Source: Nocardioides humilatus (lineage in GTDB: Bacteria > Actinomycetota > Actinomycetes > Propionibacteriales > Nocardioidaceae). From it: DNA of 64,000 bases. Location of the stretch: contig NZ_VUJV01000005.1 of assembly GCF_008373755.1 (NCBI RefSeq), forward strand, positions 117,148 to 181,147, written 5' to 3'. Position numbers and translations under genes: made by a program. Below the pieces are notes generated by a model. That model was not told the origin of the DNA. It searched no databases and was given only the letters and a program-made list of their open reading frames with translations. The first letter of the stretch is position 1. Every line of letters begins with the position of its first letter. Shown here piece by piece: positions 1-7,354 of this stretch.

Positions 1-684
1 GACCGCATCATCACGCTGCTGACCCGCCAGCACGGGTTGGTGCGCGCGGTCGGCAAGGGTGTTCGTCGTACGACCTCGCGGTTCGGTTCGCGGCTCGAGC
101 CCTTCACCCACGTCGATCTGCAGCTCGCGATGGGCCGCAACCTCGACACGGTCACCCAGGTCGAGACGAAGGGCTCCTACTCGGCTGCCCTCGGCGCCGA
201 CTACGAGCGCTACACGGCCGGCACCGCGATGCTCGAGACCGCCGAGCGGCTGGTGGTCGAGGAGCGCGAGCCCGCCGTCCAGCAGTTCACGCTGCTGCTC
301 GGCGCGCTGCACGCCATGGCGGCGGGAGAGAAGCGGCCCGGCCACGTCCTCGACTCCTACCTGCTCCGCTCGCTCGCCGTCGCCGGCTACGCCCCGTCGT
401 GCGTCGACTGCGCCCACTGCGGGCGTCGCCCCGGGGAGTCGGGTCACCACCGGTGGTTCAACCCTGCGATGGGCGGCGTGCTCTGCTCGACCTGCCGGAT
501 CCCCGGCTCGGCCTCGCCGGCCCCCGAGACGTTGCGGCTGCTGGGCGCCCTGCTCGCCGGCGACTGGCCCGTCGTCGAGGCCACCGATCCGCGCCACGTC
601 CGGGAAGCCAGCGGCCTTGTCGCCGCCTTCGTCCAGTGGCAGATCGAGCGCGGCCTGAGGTCGCTGGCCTACGTCGAGCGGTAG
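1..684 (+). CDS. recO: DNA repair protein RecO, 5' end outside the window
   Basis: RecO acts in the RecFOR pathway, loading RecA onto SSB-coated single-stranded DNA. The reading frame is open from base 1 with no start codon; the first visible residues (DRIITLLTRQHGLVRAV) are the typical end of the N-terminal OB fold, so only a short N-terminal piece is missing. A four-cysteine zinc site is visible near codons 135-165 (CVDCAHC ... CSTC). The stop is TAG at 682-684. The usual actinobacterial neighbour uppS lies downstream on the same strand, but the two are separated here by about 1.3 kb holding an AbiEi-like gene and two palindromic repeats. Identification rests on recognisable family sequence. 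Confidence 0.93.
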   Translation, partial: DRIITLLTRQHGLVRAVGKGVRRTTSRFGSRLEPFTHVDLQLAMGRNLDTVTQVETKGSYSAALGADYERYTAGTAMLETAERLVVEEREPAVQQFTLLLGALHAMAAGEKRPGHVLDSYLLRSLAVAGYAPSCVDCAHCGRRPGESGHHRWFNPAMGGVLCSTCRIPGSASPAPETLRLLGALLAGDWPVVEATDPRHVREASGLVAAFVQWQIERGLRSLAYVER

Positions 685-690
685 GGGGTG

Positions 691-782
691 TCCGTTTCCC
701 AAGGGATGTAGCCGAACAGGTGCTTCCCAGTCTGAATTGGCACTGGGAAGCGATCACTCGTCTACATCCCGTGGGAAATGGA
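691..782. repeat. Nested palindromic repeat, copy 1
   Basis: Outer arms 691-715 and 758-782 are inverted repeats of 25 bp with three mismatches. An inner inverted repeat (GCTTCCCAGT / ACTGGGAAGC) lies between them, so the whole unit could fold into a long cruciform or RNA hairpin. A second copy with the same architecture lies at 1891-1982. The two copies bracket the AbiEi-like gene. The unit resembles a REP or MITE-like dispersed element; I saw no obvious target-site duplication. Confidence 0.8.
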
Positions 783-826
783 CTTCGTCCCCGCTGAACC
801 GGGCGGCGGCGATCTGACCGAGCACG

Positions 827-1768
827 TCAGCCGACTCGCCTGAGGGCCCGATCGAGACGGCTTCGGCAGCCACCGAGATCCGCATAGTCGGACCATACGA
901 ACCGGATCATTCCGTACCCGCTGAGCTCTCGGAGGAGGTCCTCGCGTCGCTTCTCCTCGAACACGGCGTCGCCAGGGTCTTGTCCGGGCTTGAGCAGTCG
1001 CCCGTACTTGATGCGGCCGTCGAACTCCCCGAGCAGTCGGTGGTCCGGCCAGGCCCAGTCGCTGATGCCTGCGAGCTCGCCGTTCGGGTGGAGGATCTCG
1101 AACTGGCTGTGGGGCCGCGGAACTCCGAGCGTCCAGAACATCCAGTTTCCGCGTGACTCGCCGACCGAGCCTGCCCGGGGATCAGCCATGCGAACCGGCA
1201 CCTGCAGGTGCCGCATGAACGGCCAGGACTGCATCTGCTCGAAGCGCCGGCTCAATGCGTCGCCGTCGTATTGTCGACTGCGCAACCCGGACTCCATCAA
1301 GCAGAGGGCCGCTTCGTTCGTCGATCGAGAGCCAGCCTCGAGCACGCATCGGTCCGGGGCGAGGACCTGATGGTCCCCAAGGCGCATCAGATCGTGGCTG
1401 AGGGTGAGGCCTTCGTGATGTACCACGTCGCCTTCGATACGGCCCGGCCCGCCGTCGAGCCGAGTGACGTGCACTCGGTCGAGCGGAATCCCCCAGACGT
1501 CGATCCCGTGTCGGATGCAACCTGATACGTGGCTCAGTGCAACGGCGTCGCCCAGCGACCGCATGACGGCATTCGTGCGCACTTGATGCCGCCCCACCAG
1601 TGACAGTGGCCGCCATTCGTCTGCAAAGGCGTAGGCGCCGCGACGAAATCGGATCCATGTGCCGGTCCTGACGTTCCTGGCAATGTCGTAACCCGCATGT
1701 CCGGCGGAGAGCGCCTCTTGGCGCGTGAAGAATCCGCTGTCGGCGGTCAGCAGCCTCAGTGGGTCCAT
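827..1768 (-). CDS. Orphan AbiEi-like antitoxin-domain protein with nuclease-fold-like C-terminus
   Basis: This 313-residue protein begins with a winged-helix-like AbiEi region (LLTADSGFFTRQEALSAG, then RNVRTGTWIRFRRGAY), the layout annotated in actinobacteria as a type IV toxin-antitoxin AbiEi-family domain protein. The C-terminal part (LLGEFDGRIKYGR ... FEEKRREDLLRELG ... RFVWSDY) resembles DUF559/Vsr-like endonuclease-fold sequences. The open frame extends upstream to 1990, but those codons cross the repeat and read as junk; ATG at 1768 starts the recognisable protein. No AbiEii nucleotidyltransferase toxin is adjacent, so it is an orphan. It is flanked by the two palindromic repeats and interrupts recO-uppS, which suggests insertion. 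Real function unknown. Confidence 0.72.
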   Translation of the reverse strand: MDPLRLLTADSGFFTRQEALSAGHAGYDIARNVRTGTWIRFRRGAYAFADEWRPLSLVGRHQVRTNAVMRSLGDAVALSHVSGCIRHGIDVWGIPLDRVHVTRLDGGPGRIEGDVVHHEGLTLSHDLMRLGDHQVLAPDRCVLEAGSRSTNEAALCLMESGLRSRQYDGDALSRRFEQMQSWPFMRHLQVPVRMADPRAGSVGESRGNWMFWTLGVPRPHSQFEILHPNGELAGISDWAWPDHRLLGEFDGRIKYGRLLKPGQDPGDAVFEEKRREDLLRELSGYGMIRFVWSDYADLGGCRSRLDRALRRVG

Positions 1769-1890
1769 GAGCAGAGAATCGGTGAACGAGATCCGGTCCG
1801 TCGGCTCTCGTCGACCCGGCGGTGGAAAATCAAGGGATGCCGGGGATCTGTGGACGCCAACTGGGTCGGCGGGGTCGGTCGCGAAGGATG

Positions 1891-1982
1891 TCTGTTTCCC
1901 AAGGGATGTAGCCAAGTGATCGGTTCCCAGCGCCAATTCGCACGGGGGAGTGATCGTTCGGCTACATCCCTTGGGAAACGAA
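1891..1982. repeat. Nested palindromic repeat, copy 2
   Basis: Arms 1894-1913 and 1960-1979 are a perfect 20-bp inverted repeat (GTTTCCCAAGGGATGTAGCC and its complement). The core is similar in length and layout to copy 1 at 691-782, with a TTCCCAG...AATT... middle. It lies between the divergent AbiEi-like gene and uppS, only about 27 bp before the uppS start, so it may affect uppS transcription or translation. Confidence 0.82.
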
Positions 1983-2008
1983 CCGCCCACCCGCCGTACC
2001 CTTCACCC

Positions 2009-2824
2009 GTGCGCCGCTCCAAGAGATCCACGACGACTACGCCGGCCAGCCCGTCGCGCGAGCTTCGACTCCCCACGCCGCACCCGTCGGGGGCGCGGCC
2101 GCCGAGCATCCCGGCGGAGCTGGTGCCGCACCACGTCGCGATCGTGATGGACGGCAACGGGCGGTGGGCCCAGCAGCAGGGGTTGCCGCGCACGCGGGGG
2201 CACGAGCAGGGCGAGCACTCGCTCTTCGACGTGGTCGAGGGCGCGATCGAGATCGGCGTGAAGGCGATCTCGGCCTACGCGTTCTCGACCGAGAACTGGT
2301 CGCGCAGCCCGGAGGAGGTCACGTTCCTCATGGGCTTCAACCGCGACGTGATCCGCCGGCGGCGCGACGAGATGCACGAGCTGGGAGTCCGGGTCCGGTG
2401 GGCGGGCCGCGCACCGCGCCTCTGGAAGTCGGTCATCAAGGAGCTCCAGGTCGCCGAGGAGATGACGAAGGACAACGACGTCCTGACCCTCACGATGTGC
2501 GTCAACTACGGCGGTCGCTCGGAGCTCGGTGACGCGGCGCGCGCACTCGCTCAGGACGTCGCCGCCGGCAAGCTCAACCCGGACAAGGTCGACGAGCGCA
2601 CCCTCGGCCGCTACCTCTATGTGCCCGAGCTCCCCGACGCCGACCTGATCTGGCGCACGTCGGGGGAGGAGCGGCTCTCCAACTTCATGCTCTACCAGGC
2701 CGCCTACGCGGAGTTCGTCTTCTCCGACGTGCTCTGGCCCGACGTCGACCGCCGCCACCTGTGGGACGCGGTCGAGACCTACGCCAAGCGTGACCGGAGG
2801 TACGGCGGCGCCGACCCGGCCTGA
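2009..2824 (+). CDS. uppS: Isoprenyl (undecaprenyl/decaprenyl) diphosphate synthase
   Basis: Cis-prenyltransferase that condenses isopentenyl diphosphate into the long polyprenyl diphosphate carrier used for peptidoglycan and cell-wall glycans. The diagnostic HVAIVMDGNGRWAQ motif holds the catalytic Asp (about residue 48), and the C-terminal signature DLIWRTSGEERLSNFM is intact. GTG at 2009 gives 271 residues, the normal family length. The frame is open further upstream but would read through the palindromic repeat, so that extension is rejected. The gene follows recO in many actinobacteria, in agreement with the region. Exact chain length of the product cannot be read from sequence. Confidence 0.93.
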   Translation: MRRSKRSTTTTPASPSRELRLPTPHPSGARPPSIPAELVPHHVAIVMDGNGRWAQQQGLPRTRGHEQGEHSLFDVVEGAIEIGVKAISAYAFSTENWSRSPEEVTFLMGFNRDVIRRRRDEMHELGVRVRWAGRAPRLWKSVIKELQVAEEMTKDNDVLTLTMCVNYGGRSELGDAARALAQDVAAGKLNPDKVDERTLGRYLYVPELPDADLIWRTSGEERLSNFMLYQAAYAEFVFSDVLWPDVDRRHLWDAVETYAKRDRRYGGADPA

Positions 2825-2875
2825 GTCTTCGGATCTGCTGCCGCGGACCCGCCAGCGGTTCTACGCTTCCAGGTC

Positions 2876-3688
2876 ATGAGGTCCCCCCGCACCGCCGCGA
2901 TCGCCGTTGCGATCGCCGCTGCCTTCTCCCTGGCCGCCTGCGGCGACAACGGCGACAAGACCGCCGACGACGTCGAGACCGTGGTCGTCACCGAGACCCC
3001 CGGCGCCAGTGACACCGCGTCGCCCACCGAGCCCACGACCAGCGCGACCGTCACCGACACCGCGTCGACGGAGCCGACCGAGTCGATGACGATCCAGCCG
3101 ACGGGGCAGATCGACGAGGTGGAGCTCGCCGAGGACATCCAGTCCGCTCAGGACGTCACGAACGCCTGGTGGAAGGCGCACTGGAAGGACTACTTCACGG
3201 GTCGCTACACGCCACCGAACGTCTACGGCCTCTACGACGGCTACGACGAGGCCAACTCGCCGGTCTGCTTCGGCGACGCACTGCCGCCGGGCAACGCCTT
3301 CTACTGCCCCGACGGCGACTACGTCGCGTGGGACAAGACCCTGCTTGAGCTGGGCTACGAGATCGGCGATTCCTGGCCTTACCTGATCATCGCCCACGAG
3401 TGGGGCCACGCGATCCAGGCCGACCTCGACGTCAGCCTGCAGTCGGAGCAGTACGAGCTCCAGGCCGACTGCCTCGCAGCCGCAGCGCTCTACGGCGCGA
3501 GCGCCGACAAGATCCTCAAGTTCGAGCCGGGCGACGAGAAGGAGATCGTCGACGGTCTCAACTACATCGCCGACGAGGTGCCGTGGGGCATGACCGGCGA
3601 CCACGGCGACTCGTTCCAGCGGATCGAGAGCTTCGGCACCGGTCGCACCGGGGGAGTGCCCGCCTGCCTGCCGGGCATGACCGGCTGA
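2876..3688 (+). CDS. Secreted neutral zinc metallopeptidase-like lipoprotein
   Basis: A 270-residue predicted lipoprotein: an N-terminal hydrophobic segment ends in the lipobox LAAC (Cys about 22), followed by a Thr/Ser/Glu-rich linker to about residue 75. The catalytic region contains HEWGH (about 174-178), the HExxH zinc motif, and ELQADC about 20 residues later supplies the expected third ligand Glu. This arrangement matches the putative neutral zinc metallopeptidase family (Pfam Zn_peptidase). It is probably anchored on the outer face of the membrane; the substrate is unknown. It starts 51 bp after uppS and may be cotranscribed. Confidence 0.82.
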   Translation: MRSPRTAAIAVAIAAAFSLAACGDNGDKTADDVETVVVTETPGASDTASPTEPTTSATVTDTASTEPTESMTIQPTGQIDEVELAEDIQSAQDVTNAWWKAHWKDYFTGRYTPPNVYGLYDGYDEANSPVCFGDALPPGNAFYCPDGDYVAWDKTLLELGYEIGDSWPYLIIAHEWGHAIQADLDVSLQSEQYELQADCLAAAALYGASADKILKFEPGDEKEIVDGLNYIADEVPWGMTGDHGDSFQRIESFGTGRTGGVPACLPGMTG

Positions 3689-3719
3689 GGCAGACGGGCG
3701 ACGAGGACGCCTGAGGGGA

Positions 3720-3986
3720 TCAGGCGTTCTCGCAGGCTGCCGTGATGGCCGCGTCCTTGTTGTGGATGTGGCCATCGTGGTGCACGTGGTCGTCGTGGTG
3801 CACGACGCCGTGCTCCTGGTCGAGCATCTCGTGCTGGGCGTGCAGCTTGCGGTCCATGTAGCCCTTGACGAAGGGCCAGATGAGGCCGAGGAACAGCACG
3901 TCGACCAGCAGCATGAGGGTGACCTCGACCGCCAGGTGTGCAGGGTCGGTCAGGATCTCGGTGTAGTGATGAAGGAAGTCGTCCAC
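3720..3986 (-). CDS. Small His-rich membrane protein, probably metal-regulated
   Basis: An 88-residue protein with one clear transmembrane segment (about residues 19-41, TLMLLVDVLFLGLIWPFV) and a strongly His-rich tail containing HHDDHVHHDGHIH. I do not recognise a named family. The start is GTG at 3986, seven bases after a TACAGT -10-like box, the layout of a leaderless transcript. A perfect 19-bp palindrome of the Zur/Fur type overlaps this promoter, so I infer repression by metal, probably zinc, and a role in binding or handling zinc when it is scarce. The His tail could be a metal sponge or a sensor. Confidence 0.6.
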   Translation of the reverse strand: MDDFLHHYTEILTDPAHLAVEVTLMLLVDVLFLGLIWPFVKGYMDRKLHAQHEMLDQEHGVVHHDDHVHHDGHIHNKDAAITAACENA

Positions 3987-3993
3987 CTGTCAA

Positions 3994-4017
3994 ACTGTAA
4001 TGAGAACCGTTCTCATT
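3994..4017 (-). promoter_or_regulatory. Leaderless promoter with Zur/Fur-type operator
   Basis: AATGAGAACCGTTCTCATT at 3999-4017 is a perfect inverted repeat (9-1-9). Its layout resembles actinobacterial Zur boxes (TGAAAAnnnTTTTCA type). On the minus strand a TACAGT -10-like hexamer (3999-3994) touches the operator and lies seven bases before the GTG at 3986. Binding would therefore block the promoter of the His-rich protein. Zur is more likely than IdeR, whose box is different; proof needs binding data. Confidence 0.65.
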
Positions 4018-4023
4018 CGCAAG

Positions 4024-4713
4024 TCATGCCAGCAAACCGAGGGCGTCGGCGAGTCGACCGGGGTCGGCGAGGAACGGCGAGTGGTGCCCCGGCATTTCGA
4101 CCGGGGTGACGCCGAACCGCGACCGCAGGGTGGCGCGCTGGTAGTCGGCGTAGATCGCGAGATCGTCGACGCACGCGATCGCAGAGATCGGTGCGTCGGG
4201 CCAGGACTCCAGCGGGTAGGGCCGGTCCCACAGCGACGCGTTGCGCATCGGCCTGAGGTGCGCGAAGGCCCAGGCCGCGTCGGCGGGGTCGCAGTCGGCG
4301 TAGAAGATCGCGGTGGCTGCCTCGAGCGAGTCGAAGCGGACCGCGCCGTCGTCATCGGTGACGTAGCCGTAGTCGTCCTGGCCCATCGGGGGCGCGTCCT
4401 CCCAAGGCTGGCCGTCGAGGTTGGGTACGACGCCGCACAGCGGCACCAGTCGAGCGACCTCGCGGCGGGCTGCGACGAGCGGCAGCACCATCGCGCCGAG
4501 CGAGTGACCGACGACCACGGCGTCAGCCCCGACGCCGGCGTCGTCCATCGCCTCGAGCACCACGTCGGCGTACGTCGTGAACGTCGCCGACGCGTCGTCG
4601 TTGGGCAGGTCCATGGTGACGCTGCGATGGCCGCGCGCCGCGAGCTCGGGCACCAGCCGCTCCCAGCACCAGGCTCCGTGCCAGGCGCCGTGGATCAGCA
4701 CGAACGTCGTCAC
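4024..4713 (-). CDS. Alpha/beta-hydrolase, esterase-like
   Basis: A 229-residue cytoplasmic alpha/beta-hydrolase. The oxyanion-hole segment LIHGAWHGAWCWE is at residues 6-18, the nucleophile elbow GHSLG puts the catalytic Ser at about 71, and a late PGHHSPF supplies the His. The nearby ACVDD is a candidate for the acid. The sequence resembles plant methylesterase/salicylate-binding-like and bacterial EstC-like enzymes that start with HGAWHG. It is separated by only nine bases from the upstream molybdoenzyme gene on the same strand, so the two may be cotranscribed. The substrate cannot be deduced. Confidence 0.82.
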   Translation of the reverse strand: MTTFVLIHGAWHGAWCWERLVPELAARGHRSVTMDLPNDDASATFTTYADVVLEAMDDAGVGADAVVVGHSLGAMVLPLVAARREVARLVPLCGVVPNLDGQPWEDAPPMGQDDYGYVTDDDGAVRFDSLEAATAIFYADCDPADAAWAFAHLRPMRNASLWDRPYPLESWPDAPISAIACVDDLAIYADYQRATLRSRFGVTPVEMPGHHSPFLADPGRLADALGLLA

Positions 4714-4722
4714 GCGACGACG

Positions 4723-6984
4723 TTAGACCCGTTCGAGCCGCGCCGGCACGTACTTGTGCCACGGCGTGCCCGCCAGCCAGTCGCGGTGGCGGAGCGAGGT
4801 CAGCTCGTTGGGCGCGACGCCCGGCGTCCCGTCGGCGTGCTGGACGCCCATGCCGTTGGGGAGGGAGACGTGGCCGGGCTGGAGCGTGTCGGTCACCTCG
4901 ACGGTCGCCTGAGCGGCACCACGCTCGGTGACGACGCGCAGCGCGTCGCCGGTCCCTACGCCCAAGGCGGCGGCGTCGGTCGGGTTGATCCGCAGCGCGC
5001 CGTCGGCGTCGCGGCGCCGCCATGACGGGTCACGGATGATCGTGTTGGCCGTGAACGCTCGGCGCTCGCCGGCAGAAAGGACGAACGGGAAGTCCTCGGT
5101 CGTCCACGAGCTCGGCTCGTCGGCCAGGGCCCGCATCCGCTCGATCAGCTCGGGAACCTCGAGGGTGAAGCGACGGTCGGGCCGACGTACGTAGTTCCAG
5201 GCGTGCTCGTAGTCGTCACGGGTGAAGACCACGCCTTCGCCCTCGAGCGTCTTGAGGAACAGCTGGTTGCCCGGCTCGAAGCCGGGCCCGGTGAAGCCGG
5301 CCCGAGCGACCGACTCCGGCTGTCCCATCGCGCACAGCTGCGCGAGTCCCCAGATCGCGGCGGTGCCCCGGGCGTCGCCGAGTGTGGGCCCGAGCGTTTC
5401 GTAGAGCACGTGGGCCGCGAGACCCATCAGGTCGGGATTGCTGGAGACGGCGGCGAAGAACGCATCGGCGTACGCCGGCAACCCCTGCTCCGCTGCGGCG
5501 CTCAAGGTCGCGAGGGTCTCGGGGTCGACGACGTCGAGCTCGCGCACCAGCCGGGCGTAGATCTCCGGCTCGGGCAGAGTGCCGGACAACGGCTCCATCA
5601 GCGGTGCGCGGAGGTGGAAGACGTTCTGCGGGAAGTCGACGTTGAAGAACGTGCACTCCCACTTCTCGAACTGGCTCGCCGCAGGCAGCACGTAGTCGGC
5701 CAGCTGGGCCGTCTCGGTCATGGCGATGTCGACGACGACGCTCAGCTCCAGCTTGGCCATGGCCTTGCGGAAGGAGTCGGAGTCGGCGAGCGAGTGGGCA
5801 GGGTTGACGCTGTCGATCCACATCGCGCGGAAGCGGTCGGGGTGGTCGGTGTCGATCTCTTCAGCGATCGAGTTGCACGGCACCAGGCCGGCGATGATCC
5901 GCGCGCCGGTGACAGGAGTACGACGAGAGCCGCTCCCGCCGCCGGACCCGGTCCCCGCGATCGCGGCGAACGTCGAGTGCACGAACATCCCGCCCCGCTT
6001 GGCGAAGTTGCCCGTGAGGATCCACAGCATCTTGTTGAGGTAGGAGCTCAGCGTGCTGTGCGGCGCCTGCTGGATGCCGAGGTCCTCGTAGGTGCACGCG
6101 CTCTCGGCGGAGGCGATCCGGCGCGCGGTCGTCCGCAGCAGCTCCTCGGACACCCCGCATCGGGTGGCGTAGTCGGCGACGTCGACGGCCCGGTAGGCCT
6201 CCAGGACCGGCTCCGCGCCGGAGGTGTGGTCGGCGATGAACGCGTGGTCGACCAAGTCCTCCTGGACCATGACGGCACCCAGGGCCGCCAGGCACCACGC
6301 GTCGGTGCCCGGCTTCACCTGCAGGTGGATGTCGGCCATCGCGGCGGTCTCGCTGCGGCGCGGGTCGATGACCACCATGCAGCGATCAGGATCGGCGGCC
6401 ATCTCCTTGAGCACGGGGCGGGCGCGCGGGAAGGAGTGCGACTGCCACGGGTTCTTGCCGACGAACACCACGACCTCGGCGTGCTCGAAGTCGCCCTTGG
6501 TGTGGCCGCCGTAGAGGCGCCCGTCGACATACATCTCGCCGGTCTTCTCCTGAGCGAGCGCGTTGGAGCGGTACTTCGCGCCGACCGCCGCCTGCAGCGA
6601 CTGGCCGTATCCGGCCCCGAGGTGGTTGCCCTGGCCGCCGCCTCCGTAGAAGAAGATCTTGTCGCCGCCGAGCTCGTCGCGGACCTGGCGCAGGCGGGCT
6701 GCGATCTCGGTGATCGCGGTGTCCCAGTCGATCTCCTCGAAGCTGCCGTCAGCGCGGCGGCGCAGCGGGCTGGTCAGTCGTTGGGTGCCGTTCTGGTAGC
6801 GGTCCAGGCGCAGCGGCTTCTCGCAGGTGTAGCCCTCGGAGGCGGGGTGCGACTTGTCGCCGCGGATCCGGACCAGTCGCCGGTCCTCGACCTGCACCTC
6901 GATCCCGCAGTTGCACTCGCAGAGGATGCACGCGCCCTTCTGCCAGCCGTCCTGCTGGGTCGCTGCTGCGGTCTCCGTGGTCAT
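4723..6984 (-). CDS. Molybdopterin-dependent oxidoreductase, formate-dehydrogenase-like
   Basis: A 753-residue bis-MGD enzyme of the DMSO-reductase superfamily. An N-terminal [4Fe-4S] motif is present (C19-x2-C22-x3-C26 ... C54), followed by the Mo-bis-MGD domains and a C-terminal dinucleotide-binding barrel (LRINPTDAAALGV, then HVSLPNGMG). In the region where formate dehydrogenases and nitrate reductases carry the Cys/Sec ligand, this protein reads ALAQEKTGEMYVDGRLYGG, so no Cys, Sec or Ser ligand is evident. No Tat signal is seen, so it is probably cytoplasmic. No partner subunit lies next to it. The electron donor and substrate are unknown. It is divergent from the ABM protein across a palindromic promoter region. 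Confidence 0.8.
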   Translation of the reverse strand: MTTETAAATQQDGWQKGACILCECNCGIEVQVEDRRLVRIRGDKSHPASEGYTCEKPLRLDRYQNGTQRLTSPLRRRADGSFEEIDWDTAITEIAARLRQVRDELGGDKIFFYGGGGQGNHLGAGYGQSLQAAVGAKYRSNALAQEKTGEMYVDGRLYGGHTKGDFEHAEVVVFVGKNPWQSHSFPRARPVLKEMAADPDRCMVVIDPRRSETAAMADIHLQVKPGTDAWCLAALGAVMVQEDLVDHAFIADHTSGAEPVLEAYRAVDVADYATRCGVSEELLRTTARRIASAESACTYEDLGIQQAPHSTLSSYLNKMLWILTGNFAKRGGMFVHSTFAAIAGTGSGGGSGSRRTPVTGARIIAGLVPCNSIAEEIDTDHPDRFRAMWIDSVNPAHSLADSDSFRKAMAKLELSVVVDIAMTETAQLADYVLPAASQFEKWECTFFNVDFPQNVFHLRAPLMEPLSGTLPEPEIYARLVRELDVVDPETLATLSAAAEQGLPAYADAFFAAVSSNPDLMGLAAHVLYETLGPTLGDARGTAAIWGLAQLCAMGQPESVARAGFTGPGFEPGNQLFLKTLEGEGVVFTRDDYEHAWNYVRRPDRRFTLEVPELIERMRALADEPSSWTTEDFPFVLSAGERRAFTANTIIRDPSWRRRDADGALRINPTDAAALGVGTGDALRVVTERGAAQATVEVTDTLQPGHVSLPNGMGVQHADGTPGVAPNELTSLRHRDWLAGTPWHKYVPARLERV

Positions 6985-7003
6985 GTCGCTCCATCCACCG
7001 GGT

Positions 7004-7030
7004 TATGACAACTGTCATAGACAGTAGGGT
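7004..7030 (+). promoter_or_regulatory. Divergent promoter with 16-bp palindrome
   Basis: TATGACAACTGTCATA at 7004-7019 is a perfect 7-2-7 inverted repeat between the molybdoenzyme gene (start 6984, minus) and the ABM protein (start 7037, plus). TAGGGT at 7025-7030 is a -10-like box six bases before the GTG at 7037, suggesting a leaderless transcript. The palindrome sits 20 bp before the molybdoenzyme start. It looks like an operator of a TetR- or MarR-type regulator, but no regulator gene is nearby. Confidence 0.5.
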
Positions 7031-7036
7031 CGGCCC

Positions 7037-7354
7037 GTGCTGGTCGTCAACAGGTTCCGCGTCTCCGCGTCGCAGGAAGCGGCGTTCCGGGCCGACCTGA
7101 CCGTTGCCCACGACGTCCTCGCGGCCCGACCCGGCTACGTCGGCGGCGAGATCGGCCGCAACCTCGACGACCCCGACCTCTGGGTGCTGACCACCCGGTG
7201 GGAGAGCGTGGGCGCCTACCGGCGGGCGCTGTCGTCGTACGACGTGAAGCTGAGCGCCGTCCCGATCCTCAGCCGTGCTCTGGACGAGCCCAGCGCCTAC
7301 GAGGTCGTCGAGCCCGACTCGGTGCTCAACGTCGCGGAGTCCCGCGCCACCTGA
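7037..7354 (+). CDS. Antibiotic biosynthesis monooxygenase (ABM) domain protein
   Basis: A 105-residue protein with a single ferredoxin-like ABM fold: an initial beta strand LVVNRFRVS, a helix around FRADLTVAHDVLAARPGYVG, the strand DLWVLTTRWESVGAYRRAL and a final YEVVEP strand. Members include small monooxygenases and heme-degrading enzymes, but many have no known activity. The GTG start follows a leaderless-type promoter. The last 58 bases overlap, in the opposite direction, the 3' end of the downstream cyclase gene. Function unknown. Confidence 0.75.
   Translation: MLVVNRFRVSASQEAAFRADLTVAHDVLAARPGYVGGEIGRNLDDPDLWVLTTRWESVGAYRRALSSYDVKLSAVPILSRALDEPSAYEVVEPDSVLNVAESRAT

Noticed and set aside
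5203-7008. 601-residue plus-strand frame antisense to the molybdoenzyme
   Set aside because: The minus-strand gene has conserved Fe-S and MGD features; the other strand reads low-complexity Ala/Arg/Val.
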